Source of the DNA: an uncultured Clostridium sp.
Lineage (GTDB): Bacteria; Bacillota; Clostridia; Lachnospirales; Lachnospiraceae
Reading direction: 5' to 3'
DNA length: 15,020 nt
Assembly (NCBI RefSeq): GCF_900547735.1
Contig: NZ_URHZ01000105.1
Coordinates: 1-15,020, forward strand
Each line of letters starts with the position of its first letter. Position 1 is the stretch's first letter. The translations under genes were made by a program, and so were the position numbers. Positions 7,605-14,099 of this stretch are shown here, piece by piece. Below the pieces are notes generated by a model, which searched no databases, was not told the origin of the DNA, and saw only the letters and a list, made by a program, of their open reading frames with translations.

Positions 7605-8546
7605 TTAAAAGGCTGATCCGAAAAGCTCTTTCATTAAATCGATAAAAACAAGATCCGCCCTGGACAGGAAAGAAGAGGAGGAAGTTCCGATGGAAAGATC
7701 CCAATAGGCATGATAGCCGGCAGGAATTGAAAAACAGGAGCCTGCCGCTTCCATGGAAGTCAGCTTTGAATATTGGCGCGGAATAAAGGTGACGCCAGCA
7801 CCGGAAGCGGCCAGGAGCTGGGCCGTGGAAAAATTCTTTACGGTCAGTTTGATATCAGGCTGGGTAATTCCGGCCTGCCTTAAAAGGGAATCGCTCACCT
7901 GACGGATTCTCTGGGAGGGAGGCAGCATAATGAACGGCTCCCCGGCAAGGCGGCGGATGTCTAAAACAGGATAGGGAGCCTGACTTCCGGGTTCCGGCTC
8001 TAATGCCATCCCATGCAGAGGAGAATTCCCGCCCGCCACAATCAGAAAGTAATCCCTGGAAAGAAACTGATATTCCAGAAGGGGAGCGGCCGGTTCCTTG
8101 GGGGCATGGGCAATGATGAAATCAACCTGTCCGGCGGCGAGAAGAGCTTCCAGGCGGTCGGATGTATCCTCGGTCACCGTTATTTCAATCGAGGGGTACT
8201 GCTCCATGAAACCGGGCAGAATTTTTGGAAGGACGACGGTGCCGAGATGGCTTGTGATGCCAAGATGAATCCGGCCTGCCTGCATATCGTTGACGGCGCT
8301 GAGCTCCATTTCAAAATTGTCATAAAGTTTGAGAACCTGGAGCGCCATCTGATAATACTTTTCACCGGCATAGGTGAGCGTCAGGCCGTTCGGCGTCCTG
8401 TTGAACAGGCTGGTTCCGAGGCTGTCCTCGATCCGCTTGATGAACTGGCTCATGGACGGCTGTGCGATATAGAGTTTTTTAGCGGCCTGAGAGATGCTTT
8501 TCTCATCGGCTGCCGTTTTAACGTAAATGAGTTCACGCTGGGTCAT
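7605..8546 (-). CDS. LysR-family transcriptional regulator
   Basis: A 313-residue LTTR of standard length. The N-terminal winged helix-turn-helix (about 1-60; SISQAAKKLYIAQPSMSQFIKRIEDSLGTSLFNR) is typical. The C-terminal effector domain (about 90-300) has the two-subdomain periplasmic-binding-like pattern. AAAGGGA precedes the ATG. It is divergent from the YbhJ-type hydratase at 8713 across 166 bp, the classic arrangement in which an LTTR controls its neighbour and itself, with a pathway metabolite as co-inducer. In E. coli the LysR gene ybhD lies beside ybhHIJ, so the linkage appears to recur. The effector is unknown; an organic acid is a guess. Confidence 0.92.
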   Translation of the reverse strand: MTQRELIYVKTAADEKSISQAAKKLYIAQPSMSQFIKRIEDSLGTSLFNRTPNGLTLTYAGEKYYQMALQVLKLYDNFEMELSAVNDMQAGRIHLGITSHLGTVVLPKILPGFMEQYPSIEITVTEDTSDRLEALLAAGQVDFIIAHAPKEPAAPLLEYQFLSRDYFLIVAGGNSPLHGMALEPEPGSQAPYPVLDIRRLAGEPFIMLPPSQRIRQVSDSLLRQAGITQPDIKLTVKNFSTAQLLAASGAGVTFIPRQYSKLTSMEAAGSCFSIPAGYHAYWDLSIGTSSSSFLSRADLVFIDLMKELFGSAF

Positions 8547-8581
8547 ATCTATCCCTTTCTAAAATAAGAGAAACAAAGAGC

Positions 8582-8590
8582 AGTATAGCA
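8582..8590 (-). promoter_or_regulatory. Probable promoter -10 of the LysR gene
   Basis: Read on the minus strand, TGCTATACT is an extended -10 about 36 bp before the start codon. No good -35 is visible at 17 bp. It faces away from the hydratase promoter, so both lie in the same short intergenic region. Confidence 0.4.
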
Positions 8591-8614
8591 TAAAAAATAT
8601 ACGGTATATAGATA

Positions 8615-8652
8615 ATATAATATTTGAGCTATGCATGAACGTATTATATAAT
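8615..8652 (+). promoter_or_regulatory. Hydratase promoter overlapped by a palindromic operator
   Basis: TTGAGC (8624-8629), 17 bp, TATAAT (8647-8652) forms a good promoter. It is overlaid by an interrupted palindrome, ATATAATA (8615-8622) with TATTATAT (8642-8649), centred near ATGCAT (8631-8636). The position fits a site through which the divergent LysR protein could act; direct binding is inferred. The hydratase SD is AGGAGGT before the ATG at 8713. Confidence 0.55.
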
Positions 8653-8712
8653 AAAACCAGAGAAAAGAAAAGCGGAAACCCATTATTATTAAAATAGTTC
8701 AGGAGGTATCAC

Positions 8713-10992
8713 ATGGTAAAACTGTATGAGGGCGGGGCGTATCTTGTAAACGGTGAAAAACTGGTGACGGAGAGCGCCGAAGCGGAACAGATGCTTGGAA
8801 AAAAGATTTCCAGGGAAGAGGCAAGGAAAAATACGATTGCCTATTCAATACTGGAGGCGCATAACACATCGGAGGGGATGGATCACCTGAAAATCCGGTT
8901 TGACTCTATGGCTTCCCACGACATCACGTTTGTAGGGATTATCCAGACAGCCAGAGCATCGGGAATGGAGCGTTTTCCGCTTCCCTATGTCCTGACAAAC
9001 TGTCATAATTCCCTCTGCGCCGTCGGCGGAACAATCAACGAGGACGATCACATGTTCGGCCTTTCCGCAGCTAAAAAGTACGGCGGAATCTATGTGCCTC
9101 CCCACATTGCCGTTATCCATCAGTACATGAGGGAGATGATGGCGGGATGCGGAAAGATGATTCTCGGTTCGGACAGCCACACGAGATACGGAGCCCTGGG
9201 AACGATGGCAATCGGAGAGGGCGGCGGAGAACTGGTGAAGCAGCTTCTGTGTGATACATATGATGTAGCCTGTCCCGAGGTGGTTGCCGTATACCTGGAT
9301 GGAAAACCCTCCCCGTTCGTCGGCCCTCAGGATATTGCCCTGGCGATTATCGGGGCGGTATTTAAGAATGGATATGTAAAAAATAAGGTGATGGAATTTG
9401 TCGGACCGGGCGTTTCCTCCATGGACACGGACTACCGCAACGGCATCGATGTTATGACAACGGAGACTACCTGCCTTACCTCCATCTGGAGAACGGACGA
9501 GGATACAAGGCGGTTCCTGAAACTCCACGGCAGGGAGGAGGATTACAGGGAGCTGAATCCGGGAGAGGCCGCCTATTATGACGGCGTTGTCTATGTGGAT
9601 TTGAGCACGGTAAAGCCGATGATTGCCCTTCCGTTCCACCCGAGCAATACCTATGAGATTGATGAGCTGAACCGGAATCTGCCCGATATTCTGGCAGAGG
9701 TCGAAAAAGAAGCGGACCGGATTGCAGGACGCGAAGGTTCCCTGAGCCTGACGGATAAGATTATAGATGGAAAACTGCATGTACAGCAGGGAGTCATCGC
9801 AGGCTGTGCAGGCGGAAATTATACGAATGTGATTGAGGCGGCCCATGCCCTCCGTGGAAGGAACTGCGGAAATGGAGAGTTTACCCTTTCCGTATATCCG
9901 TCTTCCCAGCCGGTATTTATCGATCTGGTAAGGAAGGATGCCGTCCGTGAACTGATGGAGGCGGGAGCCATCATCCGCACCGCATTCTGCGGCCCGTGCT
10001 TTGGAGCGGGCGATACACCGGCGAACAACGGTCTCAGCATCCGCCACACCACCAGAAATTTCCCGAACCGCGAAGGTTCCAAACCTGGTGTCGGCCAGAT
10101 GGCCGGCGTTGCCCTGATGGATGCCCGTTCAATCGCAGCCACGGCGGCAAACGGCGGTGTTCTCACATCGGCTGAAACCATGGACTGCTGGGGAGAGATT
10201 CCTGCCTATGAATTTGACGATACGGTATATAAAAACAGGGTTTTCTTCGGCTATCAAAAGGCGGAGGAGAAGGAAGAGCTGGTCTGCGGCCCGAACATCA
10301 AGGCATGGCCCGAGATGAGCCCGCTGACGGACAATATCCTTCTGAAGGTCTGCTCTAAAATCATGGATGAGGTTACGACAACGGATGAGCTGATTCCATC
10401 GGGGGAGACTTCTTCCTACCGCTCCAATCCGCTGGGACTTGCGGAGTTTACATTGAGCAGAAGAGATCCGCAGTATGTGGCCCGCGCCAAAGAGACGAAT
10501 GCCATTGAGAAAATCAGGGTATCGGGGAAAAATCCGGCGGAAGGTGAAAAAGAGCTTGAGCGCGTCTATGAGGTGATCCGCACAATTGCGGGAAATGAGG
10601 AGGCCGACCCGTTAAAGACCGGGATTGGCAGCATGATTTATGCGGTTAAGCCGGGAGACGGTTCCGCGAGGGAACAGGCGGCAAGCTGCCAGAGAGTGCT
10701 TGGCGGGCTTGCCAATATTGCGAAAGAGTATGCCACAAAACGCTACCGTTCCAACGTAATGAACTGGGGCATGATTCCATTCCTGATGGATGAGGAACCG
10801 GTGTTTGAAGTTGGCGACTATATTTATATCCCGCGAATCAGGCAACAGCTGGACGGCGATTTAAAAGATATCAGGGGCTATGTGATCCGGGAAAGCGCGG
10901 ATGAAATCCGTCTTCACATTGCCGATATGACGCCAGAGGAGAGAGAGATTGTAAAGGCCGGATGTCTAATCAATTACAACAGGAACAGATAG
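8713..10992 (+). CDS. ybhJ: Aconitase-family hydratase, YbhJ type
   Basis: A 759-residue protein close in length (about 753) and sequence to E. coli YbhJ, with long near-identical blocks such as IIQTARASGMERFPLPYVL, TNCHNSLCAVGGTINEDD and SGETSSYRSNPLGLAEF. Aconitase-superfamily features: His69-Asp70 (ASHD), the DSHT motif at 154-157, and a cysteine set fit for a [4Fe-4S] cluster, namely Cys365 (AGCAGGNYTN, in place of the usual GSCTN) and Cys426/Cys429 (CGPC). The C-terminal swivel-like domain is in the same chain. It should be a cytoplasmic iron-sulfur hydro-lyase acting on a hydroxy-tricarboxylic or dicarboxylic acid, but the YbhJ substrate is not established as far as I know. It has its own promoter opposite a LysR gene. 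True aconitase activity should not be assumed. Confidence 0.93.
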   Translation: MVKLYEGGAYLVNGEKLVTESAEAEQMLGKKISREEARKNTIAYSILEAHNTSEGMDHLKIRFDSMASHDITFVGIIQTARASGMERFPLPYVLTNCHNSLCAVGGTINEDDHMFGLSAAKKYGGIYVPPHIAVIHQYMREMMAGCGKMILGSDSHTRYGALGTMAIGEGGGELVKQLLCDTYDVACPEVVAVYLDGKPSPFVGPQDIALAIIGAVFKNGYVKNKVMEFVGPGVSSMDTDYRNGIDVMTTETTCLTSIWRTDEDTRRFLKLHGREEDYRELNPGEAAYYDGVVYVDLSTVKPMIALPFHPSNTYEIDELNRNLPDILAEVEKEADRIAGREGSLSLTDKIIDGKLHVQQGVIAGCAGGNYTNVIEAAHALRGRNCGNGEFTLSVYPSSQPVFIDLVRKDAVRELMEAGAIIRTAFCGPCFGAGDTPANNGLSIRHTTRNFPNREGSKPGVGQMAGVALMDARSIAATAANGGVLTSAETMDCWGEIPAYEFDDTVYKNRVFFGYQKAEEKEELVCGPNIKAWPEMSPLTDNILLKVCSKIMDEVTTTDELIPSGETSSYRSNPLGLAEFTLSRRDPQYVARAKETNAIEKIRVSGKNPAEGEKELERVYEVIRTIAGNEEADPLKTGIGSMIYAVKPGDGSAREQAASCQRVLGGLANIAKEYATKRYRSNVMNWGMIPFLMDEEPVFEVGDYIYIPRIRQQLDGDLKDIRGYVIRESADEIRLHIADMTPEEREIVKAGCLINYNRNR

Positions 10993-10998
10993 TGTGTC

Positions 10999-11088
10999 AA
11001 AAAAATAAAGATCGGGAGACAGTGGTCTCGCCATGAAGTTCCCCCGCATTTGCATGTGAAAACGGCAAATGCGGGGGAACTTCATGGC
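10999..11088 (-). terminator. Very stable terminator-like palindrome, reading left
   Basis: A perfect 24-bp inverted repeat (11030-11053 with 11065-11088) with an 11-nt loop. It is followed on the minus strand by a second small hairpin (GAGAC/GTCTC, 11025-11029 with 11016-11020) and a T-run opposite the A-run at 10999-11005. On the plus strand nothing T-rich follows, so it fits termination of leftward transcripts best, that is the small ORF at 11082-11306, whose stop codon lies in the right arm. It may also stabilise the 3' end of the hydratase mRNA. Confidence 0.65.
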
Positions 11089-11306
11089 ATAGGATCCGAA
11101 AGGTCTGTTCCCCTGGCTTTCTGCTCCTCTTCAATCCACTGCCTGGCATGAAAAACCGCCCGGTGCGCATTCATATATTCGATTCTCCGGCTTTCATCCG
11201 AAACTGCGCCCGTATCCGCCTCGTTTTCTCTCTGGTTTGCCGGACCGTCGCTGATCAGGATTTTTCGTTCCTTTTCGCCTCCAAAATCCTCAATTATAAT
11301 ATTCAA
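11082..11306 (-). CDS. Small unknown protein, putative output of the invertible promoter
   Basis: A 74-residue ORF starting at TTG (11304-11306) behind a strong SD, GGGAGG, six to seven bases upstream. The frame stays open further upstream to 11393, but only this start has an SD. The product begins NIIIEDFGGEKERKI, has an acidic middle (QRENEADTGAVSDESRR) and a charged helical C-terminal part (MNAHRAVFHARQWIEEEQKARG). There is no signal peptide, membrane segment or recognised domain. Its leader contains the left inverted repeat of the invertible segment, and its stop sits in the terminator palindrome, so it would be a self-contained unit. In the orientation shown, no promoter was found pointing at it. 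Function unknown; a non-coding RNA is the main alternative. Confidence 0.45.
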   Translation of the reverse strand: MNIIIEDFGGEKERKILISDGPANQRENEADTGAVSDESRRIEYMNAHRAVFHARQWIEEEQKARGTDLSDPMP

Positions 11307-11367
11307 GTGATTACCTCCCTCGATATTGCCCTTTGACGGGCTGCGTTTGGATTCCGCCAGATGAAGT

Positions 11368-11389
11368 ACAACATAATGTGAATTATGTA
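11368..11389 (+). repeat. Left inverted repeat, candidate recombination site
   Basis: This 22-bp sequence is the exact reverse complement of 11746-11767. It contains the dyad ACATAA-TGTGAA-TTATGT (11371-11388): two 6-bp inverted arms around a 6-bp asymmetric spacer, as in tyrosine-recombinase core sites. It lies about 60 bp before the TTG of the small ORF. Confidence 0.8.
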
Positions 11390-11557
11390 ACAAAACATGT
11401 TCGGGACAGTGAAGGAAAGAGCGGGAAAAGTGTTTTTACCGATTGGATTCCATTAGGATTATTCGGAAGAAGACCGTTTATGAAAAAATTATTAAGAGTT
11501 TAAGAAGATTACAGGGAAAAACGTTCGGACTTTGTAACTTTTAATTCAGGTAAATTG

Positions 11558-11566
11558 TGATATAAT
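11558..11566 (+). promoter_or_regulatory. Promoter inside the invertible segment
   Basis: TG-A-TATAAT is a full extended -10; the upstream region is AT-rich without a clear -35 (best CTTTTA at 11538). As written it reads right, across the right inverted repeat and into the antisense strand of the recombinase 3' end. I saw no comparable promoter on the opposite strand of the segment. Confidence 0.65.
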
Positions 11567-11745
11567 GGGATAATATGGAAATTCTTATATTTCTGCGAAG
11601 CGATTTTTCTGTTTCAGAGCGCTGTACAAGTCAGTAGATAGTAAGAAAAAACATTGGAAATTCTGTTTAAATTCTATTTTGGCAGGATAGATTCTCTTTT
11701 TTTAAGGTGAAATAAAAACCGGTTTGTTTTTTGACTATGTACTAC

Positions 11746-11767
11746 TACATAATTCACATTATGTTGT
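11746..11767 (-). repeat. Right inverted repeat, candidate recombination site
   Basis: Exact 22-bp reverse complement of 11368-11389, with the spacer in the opposite orientation. Recombination between the two would therefore invert rather than delete. It lies 23 bp from the recombinase stop codon. Confidence 0.8.
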
Positions 11768-11790
11768 TTTAATTCTTTTACCGTAGAATC

Positions 11791-12633
11791 TCACAAGATC
11801 AGTCTCATCCGTTCAATCTGCCGTCTGTGTTCATTTCCCGATGTGATAATATAAATCCTGGTCGTATTGATGCTGCTATGTCCCAGCAGATCCGCCAGCT
11901 TGGAGATATCTTTTTCCATTTTATAATAAGTCCTGGCGAAGAGATGCCTCAAATTATGGGGAAATACTTTCATGCCGGACACGTTGGCATGGCGGCATAA
12001 ATCCTTCATTTCCTTCCAGACATTGCTCCGGTTAACGGGTTTTCCTTCTCTCGTGACAAATACGGGACCGCGCCGGATGGATTTCTGCCTGACGTATTTC
12101 CGGAGCAGTATTCTCAACTTCTGCGGCAGAAAGACCTGACGGCTTTTCCCCTTACATTCCACATTGGCAATTCCGCTCTGTACGGAGTTCACCGTGATGA
12201 AGACAAGCTCGCTGACCCGGATTCCAGTGCTGCAGATGGTCTGGATAATGAGGCTGAGGCGGTCTTTATTCAGATCCCCGGCCGTCCTCACGAGCCGGTA
12301 ATATTCTTCTTTCGTCAGTTCCTTCTCCTCGGGACAGTACAGACGGCGCTGGACCTTTATCTGCCTGACCTTAAACTGGCGCCACCCGGCAAACTCCATA
12401 AACTGGTTAAAGGAGGCCAGCATGGAGTTGACGCTGCTCGCGGCATATTGCTCCGCCAGGGTTTTCTTATAACCGATGGCCAGTTCCTTGGTGATTTCCC
12501 TGTCTCCGAGGAAGCCGATGAATTTCCGGATATCCCTCATGTATTTCTCAACGGTATGCACACTTTTTTCTTCCTGCGCCAGATGTCCGGCAAACAGTTC
12601 AAGCATTTCCGGGGTTGGGTAATAGTTTTCCAT
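11791..12633 (-). CDS. Tyrosine site-specific recombinase (probable DNA invertase)
   Basis: A 280-residue tyrosine recombinase. The N-terminal SAM-like core-binding domain (about 7-85) is followed by a catalytic domain with the full active-site set: Arg139 (STGIRVSEL), Lys163, His226 and Arg229 (PHNLRHLFA), His252 (LLGHSS) and nucleophile Tyr261 (TTRIYI). I chose the ATG at 12633 because TATGGAGGG lies just upstream; the upstream ATG at 12645 has no SD. The length fits compact Xer-like invertases rather than large phage or ICE integrases with an arm-binding domain, and no element genes surround it. The inverted sites next to its 3' end suggest it acts there. It is similar in kind to C. difficile RecV; direct orthology is not claimed. 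Confidence 0.9.
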   Translation of the reverse strand: MENYYPTPEMLELFAGHLAQEEKSVHTVEKYMRDIRKFIGFLGDREITKELAIGYKKTLAEQYAASSVNSMLASFNQFMEFAGWRQFKVRQIKVQRRLYCPEEKELTKEEYYRLVRTAGDLNKDRLSLIIQTICSTGIRVSELVFITVNSVQSGIANVECKGKSRQVFLPQKLRILLRKYVRQKSIRRGPVFVTREGKPVNRSNVWKEMKDLCRHANVSGMKVFPHNLRHLFARTYYKMEKDISKLADLLGHSSINTTRIYIITSGNEHRRQIERMRLIL

Positions 12634-12639
12634 TTTTCC

Positions 12640-12683
12640 CTCCATATAATTTGTTCTGCTGATTATATTATCACTATATGGAG
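12640..12683 (-). promoter_or_regulatory. Recombinase promoter flanked by an inverted repeat
   Basis: On the minus strand, TATAAT (12667-12662) is the likely -10, with a weak -35. CTCCATATA (12640-12648) and TATATGGAG (12675-12683) form a 9-bp inverted repeat around it with 26 bp between. One arm overlaps the SD. A DNA-level operator is plausible, and if transcription starts further upstream the mRNA could fold to hide the SD. Confidence 0.45.
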
Positions 12684-12809
12684 TATATTTTCACCTTTTT
12701 GAGGAAAACACCGCTGGAAATTACTGGGCATTCCCGTACATTTTGCCGCACAATCAATTATGTTCATCCGGCGGATAACAGTTGACGGAAAGCAATTTTC
12801 AAACACGCT

Positions 12810-13883
12810 CTAGTAATGGCGCACCTCGCCGCTTTGACGGATTTTTTCCACCACGTCCGCCGCCTCGTCTGAGAGGAAATAATTCAGGGTAGTCTCCGGA
12901 ACCAGGCCGCGTATGGATTCGGTATCTCCGCTGTGGATCCGTTCACGCACGGTGGACGCGCTGATGATTTCCGGACCGGCCGTCTTTCGCGGTATGATGC
13001 GGCAGGTGACGCCGGAAGCAGGCAGATCGGCCTCCATGATTTCATTATAAATTCCCGTGACCTGGCTCGACGGTTCTTCCCCGACATAGCGGATGGTGAT
13101 TCCAAGCGTCTGTGAAATCCTGCCGAAGATGGCGGTGTCCAGCTTGGCATGTGTCCGTATAACAACGTCTTTCTCCTTCAGGAAATAGGAGGGAAAGGTG
13201 GCGCTTGAGATCAGATAGCTGCCCGTCTGATGAAAGACCAGGTTTTTTAAATGGGAGCTGCCTTCTTTTACAAGCCGCAAGCGCACATCAAAGGGCACCA
13301 GGGAGGCGTCCTCCGAGACGACAAATACGTGGAGCAGACTGCAAGCGGCGGCCGCAGTGGCAAGCAGATGAAGGTGTCCCAGGGTAAAGGGATTGGCGTT
13401 CATTACGACCGCTCCGACGGGAAGGTTTCCGGCAGGGGAGAGCGCTTCAAGCTGAACCGCCGTCTCCTTTTTCAGGTTTTCCAGATAGGAGGAAAACCCG
13501 TTTCTGCGGTTTTCCATAAAGACTACCTTTCCGTCCGCCCGGGCGATTTCATAGAATCCGAGATCGCGGAAGAAGAGAGCCTTATCATATTTAGTATAGA
13601 GGAACAGGCTCGTGATGTTCTGTTCGAATTCATACTGGATCAGATGGCTGACAATCTGGTTTAAGAGTCCCTCGCCCTGATGGGAGGAATCCACGGCCAT
13701 ACAGCGCAGCGTGTTGGCAAAGCAGGAACCGGTTGCGGCAAGATGATAATCGTCGTCATACAGCCCAATGGTATAGTGAAGGTTCGCATCGCGCTCAATC
13801 CCTTCCTGTGCGAGGAGGGCGTCCAGCTTTTTCATTTCCCGGCGATCGTTATAAAAAATGCGGCTTAAGTGATATTCTGACAT
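12810..13883 (-). CDS. citC: [Citrate (pro-3S)-lyase] ligase
   Basis: A 357-residue CitC. The N-terminal part (about 1-130) is a GNAT-like domain (RCMAVDSSHQGEGLLNQIVSHLI). The C-terminal part (about 155-340) is the nucleotidyltransferase-like ligase domain, with VVMNANPFTLGH (TLGH 167-170, the HxGH-type site), ATFPSYFLKE, and ISASTVR (307-313). Family role: ATP-dependent acetylation of the phosphoribosyl-dephospho-CoA arm of the citrate lyase acyl carrier protein, which switches citrate lyase on for anaerobic citrate breakdown. The ATG at 13883 follows ACGGAG; the upstream ATG at 13904 lacks an SD, and E. coli CitC is about 352 residues. The citDEF, citX and citG genes are absent from the window, so this copy stands alone. 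No clear terminator follows it. Confidence 0.92.
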   Translation of the reverse strand: MSEYHLSRIFYNDRREMKKLDALLAQEGIERDANLHYTIGLYDDDYHLAATGSCFANTLRCMAVDSSHQGEGLLNQIVSHLIQYEFEQNITSLFLYTKYDKALFFRDLGFYEIARADGKVVFMENRRNGFSSYLENLKKETAVQLEALSPAGNLPVGAVVMNANPFTLGHLHLLATAAAACSLLHVFVVSEDASLVPFDVRLRLVKEGSSHLKNLVFHQTGSYLISSATFPSYFLKEKDVVIRTHAKLDTAIFGRISQTLGITIRYVGEEPSSQVTGIYNEIMEADLPASGVTCRIIPRKTAGPEIISASTVRERIHSGDTESIRGLVPETTLNYFLSDEAADVVEKIRQSGEVRHY

Positions 13884-13948
13884 ATAATTCTCCGTTTCTT
13901 TCATTCATTAAATCGTTTTGCGCCTTAAATGACATAACAACAGCTTCT

Positions 13949-13977
13949 ATTATAACGGATTTTGACCGCGTCAACAA
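13949..13977 (-). promoter_or_regulatory. citC promoter with a small dyad in the spacer
   Basis: On the minus strand, TTGTTG (13977-13972), 17 bp, TATAAT (13954-13949). A perfect dyad, TTGAC-CGC-GTCAA (13962-13974), overlaps the -35 and spacer, where a bound protein would block RNA polymerase. The protein that might bind is unknown. The rest of 13884-14099 shows no convincing promoter for the rightward gene at 14100. Confidence 0.6.
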
Positions 13978-14099
13978 GAAAAATAAGGACGTATGATTTT
14001 CCTGATGCTGCTTTCTGAACGGTTACGTATATTTTACCAGCTAAAAACGCAGAATAACAGGAAATAAGAGTTGAAGAATTTTAATTGAGGAGGCCTGTG

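Larger units (their letters stand above)
11368..11767. other. Putative invertible DNA segment (phase-variable promoter switch)
   Basis: A 400-bp segment (356 bp between repeats) bounded by perfect 22-bp inverted repeats, 23 bp from the end of a tyrosine recombinase gene. It holds no convincing gene, but it has a strong extended -10 promoter at 11558-11566 facing right. Inversion would remap this to about 11569-11577 on the minus strand, facing the small ORF with a leader of about 255 nt. The layout matches known invertible promoters next to tyrosine recombinases, such as the RecV-dependent switches of Clostridioides difficile and Mpi/Tsr systems of Bacteroides. That it inverts is inferred from structure only. 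Confidence 0.75.

Noticed and set aside
8013..8567. 184-codon ORF antisense to the LysR gene
   Set aside because: The LysR protein on the other strand is complete, with a typical helix-turn-helix. This frame has no SD and no domain features.
8845..10047. 400-codon ORF antisense to the hydratase gene
   Set aside because: The opposite strand encodes a full, strongly conserved YbhJ-type protein. The antisense product has no recognisable domain, and such shadows are common opposite GC-rich coding sequence.
11148..11336. 62-codon ORF on the plus strand opposite the small ORF
   Set aside because: It has no SD before its ATG, whereas the minus-strand frame has a strong SD and a terminator.
11368..12633. 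Integrated phage or conjugative element around the recombinase
   Set aside because: There are no structural, relaxase or excisionase genes and no tRNA target. The repeats are inverted rather than direct, so an invertase fits better than an integrase.
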